Shown here in pieces: positions 8,791 through 18,077 of a DNA stretch of 64,000 nt. This DNA comes from Vagococcus hydrophili. Its GTDB lineage: Bacteria > Bacillota > Bacilli > Lactobacillales > Vagococcaceae. The notes under the pieces were generated by a model that was not told where the DNA came from, did no database searches, and worked only from the letters and a program-made list of their open reading frames with translations. Numbering within the stretch: the first letter of the stretch is position 1; each line of letters begins with the position of its first letter. The position numbers were made by a program, and so were the translations under genes. The stretch spans positions 2,170,001-2,234,000 of the forward strand of contig NZ_CP049887.1 of assembly GCF_011304195.1 (NCBI RefSeq). Direction: 5' to 3'.

Positions 8791-9836
8791 TGACAGAATT
8801 AAAAATAGAATATGAAAGCGGACGATTTATAGAGGCTGATTTAGAAGATTATTTATTATTTGTGGGTGGACAAAATGATTGGAAAAGGAAAATAGTTCGT
8901 TCGCTAAAAAGGTTTGGTATTTCTAAAAGCTTGAATGAACTTGAAGAAGGCATTTATGGAGAAAATGGAATTGAGTTTTATTATGGAGAAAAGCAGTTGA
9001 AAAGTCGAGATACTAATTTGATGTTTTTAGAAGATAATAAAAGTATTTACGATCAACTTTCTTTTTCTAAAGGTAATTTGATCTACCAAGAACTGCAAGA
9101 AGTACAACATGAAATTGATATTACAAGACAAATGGAAGTTTTAAATAATGAACTAATTAATTTAGAGGTTATTTTAAATCGACATGTATCTAAATTTTCG
9201 GATTCTATTACTAGTAGTCTGGGATCAATATTGTTTACAGATATTTTAAAAAGTAATTTGACTTTATCTTATTTTACGGAAAGACGAAATTATCCTTTAG
9301 AGATGATAAATTCTAGTGAACTTTTAGATGAGTATGTGAACTTATTAAAGTCGATGATTGAAAGAAACGAAGAAATGATTTGGTTAGCTATTATCAATCC
9401 TGAGAGTTTTTTGGAGCTAAATGATTTTGGGTATTTATTTGGAGAATTAAAACGAATCGCAAAAGAAACAAAGCAACTTAAATTTTTTGTTTTTTCTAAT
9501 CGAAGTTTAGAAGTATCCTATACGTCTGAGGATATTGGGAAAACTATTTTACTTTATGATTATTATGAACAGATGCCAGAATATGGGTTTTTTGAGGAAA
9601 GTATTAAACGGCATTATCCAAGTGAATTTGAAATGAGTGAATCAGATTTGGTATCGAGTTTTTATCGAATCGCTGACTTGATAGGAAAAGATCTTAAAGG
9701 TGACTGTTATATTAGTGATAAAGATATGGTATTATTAAGAGTAATCAACGACATGTTGGAGGTAAATGTCTCTACTGAGACGTCAGTTCAGACAATTAAC
9801 CGACTAGAGGAAGCATTTTTAAAAGAGATAAATTAG
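8790..9836 (+). CDS. csn2: Csn2, long (S. thermophilus CRISPR1-type) variant
   Basis: Csn2 is the type II-A signature protein. It forms a tetrameric ring on DNA ends and is needed for spacer acquisition. At 348 aa this belongs to the long Csn2 group with an extra C-terminal domain, matching the compact Cas9. The identification rests on length, position after cas2 and the style of the N-terminal sequence (MTELKIEYESGRFIEADLEDYLLFVGGQNDWKRKI, quoted here only as its parts TELKIEYESGR and LLFVGGQNDWKRK). Such proteins lack simple motifs. It starts with a GTG overlapping the cas2 stop. The coding region ends 21 bp before the first CRISPR repeat, so the leader must lie largely inside this gene. 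Confidence 0.88.
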   Translation: MTELKIEYESGRFIEADLEDYLLFVGGQNDWKRKIVRSLKRFGISKSLNELEEGIYGENGIEFYYGEKQLKSRDTNLMFLEDNKSIYDQLSFSKGNLIYQELQEVQHEIDITRQMEVLNNELINLEVILNRHVSKFSDSITSSLGSILFTDILKSNLTLSYFTERRNYPLEMINSSELLDEYVNLLKSMIERNEEMIWLAIINPESFLELNDFGYLFGELKRIAKETKQLKFFVFSNRSLEVSYTSEDIGKTILLYDYYEQMPEYGFFEESIKRHYPSEFEMSESDLVSSFYRIADLIGKDLKGDCYISDKDMVLLRVINDMLEVNVSTETSVQTINRLEEAFLKEIN

Positions 9837-9857
9837 TTTTTGAAAAAACATTTTGAG
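9837..9857 (+). promoter_or_regulatory. CRISPR leader end with leader-anchoring motif
   Basis: Only 21 bp separate csn2 from the first repeat. The last bases before the repeat are ACATTTTGAG, close to the ATTTGAG leader-anchoring sequence known from S. thermophilus and S. pyogenes type II-A arrays. This fixes the leader side as the csn2 side. The crRNA promoter is not visible here and is probably within the 3' part of csn2. Confidence 0.7.
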
Positions 9858-12404
9858 GTTTTTGTACTCTCAATAATTTCTTATCAGTAAAACCTTTATA
9901 GGTTTTGCCCCAACCACTTGTATGTTTTTGTACTCTCAATAATTTCTTATCAGTAAAACCGGTAGAATTATTAGTGAACAAGGCGCACCGTTTTTGTACT
10001 CTCAATAATTTCTTATCAGTAAAACTGATTTAGAAAGCAAATACAATCAATCAAAGTTTTTGTACTCTCAATAATTTCTTATCAGTAAAACGATAGATGA
10101 GAAGAGGTTCTTTAAAGATGGGTTTTTGTACTCTCAATAATTTCTTATCAGTAAAACTTTGTATCGCGATGAAAGCCGAGGACTACCTGTTTTTGTACTC
10201 TCAATAATTTCTTATCAGTAAAACTTATGCTGTTTTGTATGATGATCCCTTGTTGTTTTTGTACTCTCAATAATTTCTTATCAGTAAAACACGTTCTAAA
10301 ATATCAGATTTCTACCCATTGTTTTTGTACTCTCAATAATTTCTTATCAGTAAAACCATTCTTATCTGAATGGTGATGCTCATAGGGTTTTTGTACTCTC
10401 AATAATTTCTTATCAGTAAAACTTTCTGGCGGTCCTAAAGGAGTATCAATCAGTTTTTGTACTCTCAATAATTTCTTATCAGTAAAACTAATTCTCTGGA
10501 CATTTATTCACCTCCTTTGTTTTTGTACTCTCAATAATTTCTTATCAGTAAAACATGAACGTGCTACTACCCACGCATCTGCTGGGTTTTTGTACTCTCA
10601 ATAATTTCTTATCAGTAAAACAGCAGCAAGACGAATTAAGAAGCGAAATAGGTTTTTGTACTCTCAATAATTTCTTATCAGTAAAACGTCAATTACACAG
10701 GGCCAGATGTTAACTCGTTTTTGTACTCTCAATAATTTCTTATCAGTAAAACACGACTTCCGTCAATTTCTAACGTTCCCATGTTTTTGTACTCTCAATA
10801 ATTTCTTATCAGTAAAACAGAAAACATCGTCAGACAGCCAATCGTTACGTTTTTGTACTCTCAATAATTTCTTATCAGTAAAACTTGGTATGATTATATA
10901 GAAAGAGGTTGTTAGTTTTTGTACTCTCAATAATTTCTTATCAGTAAAACATCTGACACAGATATTTAATGATAGATTTAGTTTTTGTACTCTCAATAAT
11001 TTCTTATCAGTAAAACTAAATACAACTAATTATGCCATTGTTGAGAGTTTTTGTACTCTCAATAATTTCTTATCAGTAAAACCACTGACACCTAACTCCG
11101 TGCCCTCTTCTGGTTTTTGTACTCTCAATAATTTCTTATCAGTAAAACCGATATCTGGAAAATTTGGCATAGCTCTATGTTTTTGTACTCTCAATAATTT
11201 CTTATCAGTAAAACAGCCAAGCGCCACACTAAAAGCGGTACGTTGTTTTTGTACTCTCAATAATTTCTTATCAGTAAAACTCAAAAAAAGGTTCGTCGCT
11301 TACTTTTATATGTTTTTGTACTCTCAATAATTTCTTATCAGTAAAACCTTCGACTCATGTAGCAGCTATCATACCTAGTTTTTGTACTCTCAATAATTTC
11401 TTATCAGTAAAACAATACTATATTATGAGATCATTGCCTTCAAGTTTTTGTACTCTCAATAATTTCTTATCAGTAAAACAAATTATCCCTTCAGCAAAAG
11501 GCATAAGTGGTTTTTGTACTCTCAATAATTTCTTATCAGTAAAACAAATTATCCCTTCAGCAAAAGGCATAAGTGGTTTTTGTACTCTCAATAATTTCTT
11601 ATCAGTAAAACCGAATTGCATCAAGAGGTATTGAAATACTTGTTTTTGTACTCTCAATAATTTCTTATCAGTAAAACCGCTAGCCTACATCTGTCAAGTT
11701 CAGCACTGTTTTTGTACTCTCAATAATTTCTTATCAGTAAAACAGATGTATCACTAGAATTAACTTTGTGAGCGTTTTTGTACTCTCAATAATTTCTTAT
11801 CAGTAAAACTGTAGCATACATTGCAGCTTGCTTGCGTGAGTTTTTGTACTCTCAATAATTTCTTATCAGTAAAACAGAAATTGCGGATGCTATCGCAGAG
11901 CTACCGTTTTTGTACTCTCAATAATTTCTTATCAGTAAAACTGTTTGTCTTCATTATAGGGCATGTAAAATGTTTTTGTACTCTCAATAATTTCTTATCA
12001 GTAAAACCGTCATCTTGGCTGATGATTCAAAAGGTTTGTTTTTGTACTCTCAATAATTTCTTATCAGTAAAACAAAATGAAGTTAGAGCAGATATTTACA
12101 ATGGTTTTTGTACTCTCAATAATTTCTTATCAGTAAAACTATGTTTGCAATTTTATTAGCTCAGAATATGTTTTTGTACTCTCAATAATTTCTTATCAGT
12201 AAAACCACTGACTCCTAGCTCAGTTCCTTCTTCTGGTTTTTGTACTCTCAATAATTTCTTATCAGTAAAACGCAAAGAAAAAGATTTCTCAGCGACTGCT
12301 AAGTTTTTGTACTCTCAATAATTTCTTATCAGTAAAACTGTTTGGGCATATAACAATGTAGAGTGGTTGTTTTTGTATTTTCAATATTATGAAAATACAA
12401 ACTA
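9858..12404 (+). CRISPR. Type II-A CRISPR array, 38 identical repeats plus a degenerate terminal repeat
   Basis: 36-bp repeats begin GTTTTTGTACTC and end TCAGTAAAAC. I count 38 identical copies (9858 to 12338) and one degenerate copy at 12369-12404, giving 38 spacers. Spacers are 30 bp except numbers 5, 11, 22 and 37 (31 bp) and 13 (29 bp). The repeat family resembles S. thermophilus CRISPR1. The leader lies at the csn2 side and the degenerate repeat at the far end, so the oldest spacers are near 12.3 kb. Spacers 25 and 26 (11480-11509 and 11546-11575) are identical. Spacers 19 and 36 are related. The open reading frames that cross the array on both strands are artefacts of the repeat. Confidence 0.99.
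12369..12404 (+). repeat. Degenerate terminal CRISPR repeat that has become a hairpin
   Basis: The first half keeps the repeat (GTTTTTGTATTTTCAATA, with two C-to-T changes). The second half is unlike the repeat and is the reverse complement of the first: TTTGTATTTTC (12372-12382) pairs perfectly with GAAAATACAAA (12391-12401). Decay of the leader-distal repeat is common, but a perfect 11-bp palindrome is not required by it. The remaining gap to the next gene (12405-12477) holds no gene. Confidence 0.85.
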
Positions 12405-12477
12405 AACACCTTTCAACGTATCTTCTAACAAAAACTACTCTAACCACCAACAAAGCTCTATAAAAAGGAAGATACCA

Positions 12478-12774
12478 ATGAAAAAGAAAACAGCCATATC
12501 ACTAATAATCATATTAATCACTACCCTCAGCATTATCTACATCAATCACACGAAAACTAAAAATAAAATCAAGGGGAAAATAATTGAAATTTCAAAAGAT
12601 TCATTAATCATTGAAGATGATAAAAATGGACATTACATTATAAATAAAGAGGACTATCCATTCTCTGAAACTGAGGTTAAACAAAACGATCAAGTTGTTA
12701 TAACTTATAAAGGTGAAATCCTTGAAACCTCACCAGCACAATTCAAGAAAATCATAACAATCAAAAAAGACTGA
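12478..12774 (+). CDS. Small membrane-anchored or exported protein, DUF3221/YobA-like
   Basis: 98 aa. A lysine-rich start and a hydrophobic helix (ISLIIILITTLSIIYI) indicate an uncleaved membrane anchor or signal peptide without a lipobox. The remainder is a small, beta-rich, Lys/Glu-rich domain with GKIIEISKDSLIIEDD and YKGEILETSPAQFKKI. The last segment resembles the DGEIxETYPAQ pattern of DUF3221-like exported proteins, so the family call is tentative. AAGGAAG lies a few bases before the ATG. It sits alone between the old end of the CRISPR array and the convergent mannosidase gene. No function is known. Confidence 0.6.
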   Translation: MKKKTAISLIIILITTLSIIYINHTKTKNKIKGKIIEISKDSLIIEDDKNGHYIINKEDYPFSETEVKQNDQVVITYKGEILETSPAQFKKIITIKKD

Positions 12775-12794
12775 TGAGAAAAATCAGTCTTTTT
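12764..12794 (+). terminator. Terminator overlapping the stop of the small exported gene
   Basis: A perfect 12-bp stem (AAAAAGACTGAT with ATCAGTCTTTTT, 7-nt loop), with the TGA stop codon in the left arm. It can act in both directions and would also end the convergent mannosidase transcript. Confidence 0.85.
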
Positions 12795-12821
12795 GTATAT
12801 AATTTAAACTTAAACTTCTTT

Positions 12822-15524
12822 TTAACCCTCTTTAACCCATCTCAACGTCTGAATCTTAGCAGGCTTAATCACCGTCTCCAACTCAGTATCTTCTTTAATT
12901 TCCTCAATCATGTTTGCTTCGTGAGCAGTGTATTGATCAATGGTAGAAGTCACGTCACAGTTTTCAGTGTTTGATAGGTTAAAGCCACGAGTGATGATGT
13001 CTTCGCCGTGTTCTTTACGTTTAATTGCTGTTAGGGCGTATTGTTTGCTATCAATGTTTAAGAATTGGTGAGTAGCTGCTAAACTTCCTGTGTGAATATC
13101 AGCTTTAGCAACGATCATTGGCACTTGGAATTGTTTGGATTCGATGAATGTTTGATACATATCATCTGTTCCGTGGAAGCTAATCGCAAATTCCACCGAT
13201 TGTTCACCTAAACATTGTGCTTCTGGTGTTGGGAAGTAGCCCCAGTCACCAAGCTCCCCAACTGCTCTTAAGATTGTTAAGGCAATGGTACTGTTTTCTG
13301 ATACTAATTCATATTCATTTAACCCAAAGTTAGCCACCGTCATGCCCACTTTTTCATCATGAACATTGACGAATGCTTGTTGATGTTGTGGGTTTGTTGG
13401 GTTTTCCCAAGTTGCTTCATTGACTTTATTTGGTCTTTCGACTACTTCAAAGATACTTTCAGCAAAGTGAGTGGTTGTTTCTAGTCCAGAAGGGAAGAGC
13501 ACGCGTAAGCGGTGATCTTTCATTTGGTTGTTAAAGGCAGTCTTGAATGTCACTTGACGGCTGTCTTTTTCTAGTCGAACGATTGTTTTGATTTCAAATG
13601 GTACTAATTTGTCGTTACGGTTGGCTTTTCTTTGGCGCATTTCGTAAACGGCACGCATCTCTAAATCAAGTAATTCTTCGGCTGCTTCTGGAATCATCAT
13701 CCTTTGAGTGATTAAGATTTCAGCAACAAAAGGACTGTTTGTGATAACTTCTCTGGTTGTTGGGTAGTCATGTGCATAAAGTGCTTGATCTTCCCAAGGT
13801 TGTTTGAAGATATATTCATTCCCAACGTCACCAACGTTTTCATAAATCAAGCCACTAGGGTACGTGTGGTTTCTTAATTTATCTGTAAAGTTGATTAAGC
13901 CGTTTTCTAAAACTTCCGCTTTAACAAACTCGTTTTCTAAAGTCATTGAGTTTTCATCAACTAAATTTGTGTTTTCTAAAGTTTGTTTACCTTCAGCAAG
14001 GGCAAACGTTGTCCAAGACATACCAGGCATTGCTGTTAAGTTTAAACGAACCGTTACGTAAATCGCCATATATGGAATGCGGAAGCGATCCGTTGGTAAA
14101 TCATAATCAAAAGCCACATCTGTTTTGATGATTTCAGCAGGAACCACTTGTCCATTTTCATCTACCACGTGGAAGTCTATTAGTTCTTTCGCTTCTTTTT
14201 CTAGCTTGTGGAACAATTCAAGTGGCGCACCTTCAGCAAATGTATGACGTTTCCATTCGATGGTTGTTTCAATCACTTGATTTTTAGTGTGACCTGATGT
14301 GTTGAAGATGACAAAAGGTTTTGTTGCTTCAGAGAAGTTAGAAGTATCAATGGCACCTGTTAGGGCAGCTAAAGCTTCATCTGCTAAGAATTTACCAACT
14401 TCTTCTGATTTTTGATAACGAGTCATCATCTCTTGATGGACTTCATCCACACTACAGCCACAAATACTGTCATGAGGGTGGTTTTGCATTAAGGTTTTCC
14501 ATGCATAACGCAATTCGTCATGAGGGTATGTTCCTGTTACTTCATAAGCCATTGTCGCTAAAGGCTCAGTGATATTTTCTAATTGACGTTCAACCGTTGT
14601 ATTTTTTTGTTTTAAGTAAATACGAGCAGAAGAGGTATTTGCTAATGTATACCAGCCGTCAGTTTCTTGAGACGTTAATTCTCCTTCAACCGTGCTTAAG
14701 TTTTCTGGTAAATCGTTCATCACCGCTTCTAAATAATCATCAAAGTTACTATGGATGAATTCATAATCAGGATATAATTCGTTAGCTAGTTTAATTGCCG
14801 TTGTGACATCACTTTGAACAGGTTGGTGATCCACACCGTTCATCATTAATAAGTGGTTGGTTGAAGCATATTGTTCAGCATCTGGTAATTTTTGATTCCA
14901 GAAAGCAATCGCTTCGTCTTTTTCTGTTGGGATTTCATTTCCGTTACTGTACCAGTTAGCGAAAAGTAGGGCGAAGACGTTTGATTTGTCTGGGCCTTCC
15001 CACCACATTTCAGAGAATTGTGACGCATATTTTTCATCGTTAATCACGGCATTGTTAAAGCCAGTTGGTTTTACCCCACGACCAAAGGCAGCTGCTTTAA
15101 TCCCAGCTTCTTCCATCATTTGTGGTGTTTGTCCCATGTTCCCAAACGTATCAGGGAAGTAACCTAACATCGTAGGATTTCCCCATTTCCGTGATTCTTC
15201 TAAACCAATTAAGGTATTACGAGCGTTGGCTTCACTACTGATTAAGAAATCATCTTGTAAAATGTAGAAAGGACCGATTTTTAATTTGCCATTATCAATC
15301 GCAGCTTGAACTTCCTCACGTTTTTCAGGACGAACTTGTAAATAGTCATCTAAAATAATCGTTTGTCCATCAAGGTGGAAGCTGTTAAAATCTGGATCGG
15401 TTTTGAATAATTCTAATAATTCATCCATTAAACGGATTAATCTCATGTGATGTTGCTCATAAGGCATGTACCATTCACGGTCCCAATGACTATGAGAGAT
15501 AATATAAACTTTTTTCTTTGACAT
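12822..15524 (-). CDS. Glycoside hydrolase family 38 alpha-mannosidase
   Basis: 900-aa GH38 alpha-mannosidase, cytoplasmic (no signal peptide). The start has the zinc-binding SHSHWDREWYMPYE. The catalytic aspartate lies in GYFPDTFGNMGQTPQ near residue 130, and HPHDSICGCSVDEVH near residue 350 is also typical. The all-beta C-terminal domains are complete. The length and features fit the MngB-like bacterial group that removes alpha-linked mannose from glycans or mannosyl-glycerate derivatives. AAGGAG precedes the ATG. It is the second gene after GH125, with about 14 bp between them, so the two are one operon transcribed leftward from the operator region at 16.86-16.96 kb. Confidence 0.93.
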   Translation of the reverse strand: MSKKKVYIISHSHWDREWYMPYEQHHMRLIRLMDELLELFKTDPDFNSFHLDGQTIILDDYLQVRPEKREEVQAAIDNGKLKIGPFYILQDDFLISSEANARNTLIGLEESRKWGNPTMLGYFPDTFGNMGQTPQMMEEAGIKAAAFGRGVKPTGFNNAVINDEKYASQFSEMWWEGPDKSNVFALLFANWYSNGNEIPTEKDEAIAFWNQKLPDAEQYASTNHLLMMNGVDHQPVQSDVTTAIKLANELYPDYEFIHSNFDDYLEAVMNDLPENLSTVEGELTSQETDGWYTLANTSSARIYLKQKNTTVERQLENITEPLATMAYEVTGTYPHDELRYAWKTLMQNHPHDSICGCSVDEVHQEMMTRYQKSEEVGKFLADEALAALTGAIDTSNFSEATKPFVIFNTSGHTKNQVIETTIEWKRHTFAEGAPLELFHKLEKEAKELIDFHVVDENGQVVPAEIIKTDVAFDYDLPTDRFRIPYMAIYVTVRLNLTAMPGMSWTTFALAEGKQTLENTNLVDENSMTLENEFVKAEVLENGLINFTDKLRNHTYPSGLIYENVGDVGNEYIFKQPWEDQALYAHDYPTTREVITNSPFVAEILITQRMMIPEAAEELLDLEMRAVYEMRQRKANRNDKLVPFEIKTIVRLEKDSRQVTFKTAFNNQMKDHRLRVLFPSGLETTTHFAESIFEVVERPNKVNEATWENPTNPQHQQAFVNVHDEKVGMTVANFGLNEYELVSENSTIALTILRAVGELGDWGYFPTPEAQCLGEQSVEFAISFHGTDDMYQTFIESKQFQVPMIVAKADIHTGSLAATHQFLNIDSKQYALTAIKRKEHGEDIITRGFNLSNTENCDVTSTIDQYTAHEANMIEEIKEDTELETVIKPAKIQTLRWVKEG

Positions 15525-15538
15525 ATTAGTTACGCTCC

Positions 15539-16837
15539 TTAGTTGTAGTGTGCATCAATGCGAATATCGTAGAAATCCATAACAAGTTCACAGAACATCA
15601 TGTTAGCCCATGAGAACCAATCGCGCGTAAATTGATTTGGATCATTCACGTCAAAACCTTCGTGCATTAAGTTTGTTCCACCGTCACAATCAACAAGCAG
15701 GTTTAGAATACGTTCTTTTTCAGACTTGTCGTTTGTTGTTAAGCCTTCAATTGAAAGGGCGATTGGCCAAACATAGTTTTCAGGTGTGTGTGAGCTACCG
15801 ATTCCTTTAGCGAATTTTCCTTCATAGAAGTATGGATTTTCTTTACTTAATAATGTTTTTCTTGTGGCTAAATAAGTTGGGTCTTCTTTGTCACAGTAAC
15901 CTAAGTAAGGTGCTGCCATTAAACTTGGTACGTTTGAGTCGTCCATGATTGAGTAACCACCAAGTCCGTCCACTTCGTAAGCAAAAATATCTTCACCTGC
16001 TTTATTAGGAACAACAGCGAATTTTTTAATACCAGTTTCGATTTGTGTTTTTAGTGTCTTAGCTTGTGCCACAATCTCAGCATCATCAAAGAGTGTTGAA
16101 TATAACTCAGCAATGTAGCCTAAAACAACTGTCGCAAACATGTTAGAAGGCACTAAGTAACCATAGATACACGCATCATCACTTGGTCTAAAACCTGACC
16201 ATGTCATACCAGTTTCAGCAACAGGCGTTCCTTTTCCACCATGAGTTAATGTGTCTTCTTTACGCCAAGTATCACGCTCGAAGTTGTAAGGTGAGTTGTC
16301 ATGATTTTGTTCAACTTTCCAAAGGTGTAAAATTTTCTTCACGCCATCGTGGAAGTCTTCGTTAAATTGACTTGTGTCACCTGTTTGTTTATATAGAAGG
16401 TAAGACAGTTGAACGGGGTAGCAAAGTGAGTCAATCTCATATTTTCTTTCCCATGTCCAAGGTGTCATTTCGGTGTCATCTGTTTGGTGTCCTTTTCCGT
16501 TAGCTTCTTCATTGAAAGCGTTGGCATAAGGGTCCATGTTAATATATCTAAATTGACGTTGAACTAAACCGCTAATCATTGAGCGGATATCTTCATCTTC
16601 TTTAGCAATCACTAAGTAAGGGCGGAATTGCGCCGTTGAATCTCTTAACCACATAGCTGGAATGTCACCAGTTAATAAGAAAGTTGTACCGTCATCGTAG
16701 CGACGAACCGTTGTTAATAATGTATTAGCGAATCCTGCTTTAAAGTTTTCAGCCCATCTTGGGTGATTTTTCTCGCAAAGAGCGCTCATTTTATCCATAA
16801 ATTCTTGAACTGATGCTGGAACTTCTGTATATGCCAT
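15539..16837 (-). CDS. Glycoside hydrolase family 125 exo-alpha-1,6-mannosidase
   Basis: 432 aa, matching GH125 (former DUF1237), inverting metal-independent exo-alpha-1,6-mannosidases such as those of Streptococcus pneumoniae and Clostridium perfringens. Seen features are TGDIPAMWLRDSTAQFRPY near residue 60, FNEEANGKGHQTDDTEMTP, the SGFRPSDDACIYGYLVPSN segment holding a conserved acidic pair, and GIGSSHTPENYVWP. There is no signal peptide, so it acts on imported oligosaccharides. It is the first gene of the leftward GH125-GH38 operon. The upstream TGATATATCA operators are shared with the divergent regulator gene. Confidence 0.93.
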   Translation of the reverse strand: MAYTEVPASVQEFMDKMSALCEKNHPRWAENFKAGFANTLLTTVRRYDDGTTFLLTGDIPAMWLRDSTAQFRPYLVIAKEDEDIRSMISGLVQRQFRYINMDPYANAFNEEANGKGHQTDDTEMTPWTWERKYEIDSLCYPVQLSYLLYKQTGDTSQFNEDFHDGVKKILHLWKVEQNHDNSPYNFERDTWRKEDTLTHGGKGTPVAETGMTWSGFRPSDDACIYGYLVPSNMFATVVLGYIAELYSTLFDDAEIVAQAKTLKTQIETGIKKFAVVPNKAGEDIFAYEVDGLGGYSIMDDSNVPSLMAAPYLGYCDKEDPTYLATRKTLLSKENPYFYEGKFAKGIGSSHTPENYVWPIALSIEGLTTNDKSEKERILNLLVDCDGGTNLMHEGFDVNDPNQFTRDWFSWANMMFCELVMDFYDIRIDAHYN

Positions 16838-16858
16838 AATTAATTTCCTCCAATTAAA

Positions 16859-16962
16859 TGATATATCAAATATTTACAATTCGAATTATATGATATATCA
16901 TTATAGAAGTCTAGTAATAAATTAATGTTTTTTATGAAAAAATTATATGATATGATATATCA
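16859..16962 (+). promoter_or_regulatory. Three TGATATATCA operators between GH125 and the GntR-type regulator
   Basis: The palindrome TGATATATCA occurs exactly at 16859-16868, 16891-16900 and 16953-16962 in this divergent intergenic region. The same sequence appears again upstream of GH92 (33277-33286). Repeated 10-bp palindromes beside a GntR-type gene indicate its binding sites. They cover both divergent promoters, so autoregulation is likely (inference). Confidence 0.75.
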
Positions 16963-16993
16963 TAAGAAAAGAAGAGAACTGGATGGATGAAAA

Positions 16994-18064
16994 ATGAAAA
17001 ATCAACCTTTATATAAAAAGATATACCAAGACTTAAAAAAACAAATTTTTACAGGTGAATTAGTAGAAGATGCCCAACTACCCACAGAATTAGAATTATC
17101 TGAGATGTATGAGGTCAGTCGAATTACGTCAAAACGAGCTTTAGTGGAGTTAGAGACAGAAGGCTTAATTTACCGAGTGCGTGGAAAAGGCAGTTTTGTT
17201 AAAAAACGTGAATTTATCCCAACGACTAACCAAAATGATACAGTCCTATTTATTATGCCGTTTGCTCAAAATGAAGGTTTTGGGAATTATGCAGAAGGTA
17301 TTTTAGAAAGTTTTAAAGACACAGATTTTAGACTTCAAATGCAACCTCACGAGTGGTTACACTCAGGAAATGACTATACGTTGAAACAGGATTATGCAGG
17401 GATTATTTATTACCCGATTAATACGCAAGTCAGTTTGGATTTTCTTTATAAATGCCAAGTTCAAGATATTCCTGTGGTAATTTTAGATAAATCCATTGAG
17501 AAGATTGAATATGATTCAGTGGTAGCAGATAACCATTCCGGTGGTAAGATTTCTGCAGAGTACTTCATTGAACAAGGCATCGAAGATATTTTCTTTATTA
17601 GTGCCAATCGATTAGCGGATGTATCTTCTGTTCGTGATCGTTACTTAGGTTATTTATCAACGATGTACGAGCAGCAGCAAGAACCTCTTCATTTGGTTAA
17701 TGACAGCGGCAAAGAATTAGAATACTTTTTCGAAGATATTTTAGAAAAAGTCAAAGCAAAACAAACGGCTAAAAACAGTGTGGGGTTAGTGGTTGAAAAC
17801 GATGTGATTGCCATTCGTTTAATGACTTACTTAAAACAGCATAATTTAAAAGTGCCAGAAGATGTGGGAATTATCGGTTTTGATAATATTCAAGCAGCTA
17901 GTTTAATGGACCCACCACTCACAACGATTGCTCAAAACTTCTATAAAATGGGAAAAGTTGCCGGAGATTTACTAGTGAAACAAATTAATTTTCCAACGAA
18001 AGATTTTTCAGAACACATACTACCAGTTAAATTAATTGAGCGTGAAAGTGGAAAAATAAGATAG
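16994..18064 (+). CDS. GntR-type regulator with a LacI-like sugar-binding domain
   Basis: 356 aa, AraR-like architecture. Residues 1-75 are a GntR winged helix-turn-helix (LPTELELSEMYEVSRITSKRALVELE, of which LSEMYEVSRITSKRAL is the recognition region, then the wing GLIYRVRGKGSFVKK). Residues from about 85 to the end form a LacI/periplasmic-binding-like effector domain (VVADNHSGGKISAEYF, GLVVENDVIAIRLM, GIIGFDNIQAASLMDPPLTTI). It probably represses the glycosidase genes until a mannose- or GlcNAc-containing ligand binds. It is divergent from GH125-GH38 and upstream of GH84 by 13 bp, so it is co-transcribed with GH84. The ligand cannot be read from the sequence. Confidence 0.9.
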   Translation: MKNQPLYKKIYQDLKKQIFTGELVEDAQLPTELELSEMYEVSRITSKRALVELETEGLIYRVRGKGSFVKKREFIPTTNQNDTVLFIMPFAQNEGFGNYAEGILESFKDTDFRLQMQPHEWLHSGNDYTLKQDYAGIIYYPINTQVSLDFLYKCQVQDIPVVILDKSIEKIEYDSVVADNHSGGKISAEYFIEQGIEDIFFISANRLADVSSVRDRYLGYLSTMYEQQQEPLHLVNDSGKELEYFFEDILEKVKAKQTAKNSVGLVVENDVIAIRLMTYLKQHNLKVPEDVGIIGFDNIQAASLMDPPLTTIAQNFYKMGKVAGDLLVKQINFPTKDFSEHILPVKLIERESGKIR

Positions 18065-18077
18065 GGGATGTTTTTGG

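Noticed and set aside
9796-12159. Open reading frames on both strands across the CRISPR array with repeating FCTLNNFLSVK or FTDKKLLRVQK peptides
   Set aside because: They are direct translations of the 36-bp repeat with 30-bp spacers (66-bp period keeps the frame). There are no ribosome sites.
9894-12368. Self-targeting spacers against genes in this window
   Set aside because: No spacer was seen to match the window outside the array by eye. A full-genome search is required to be sure.
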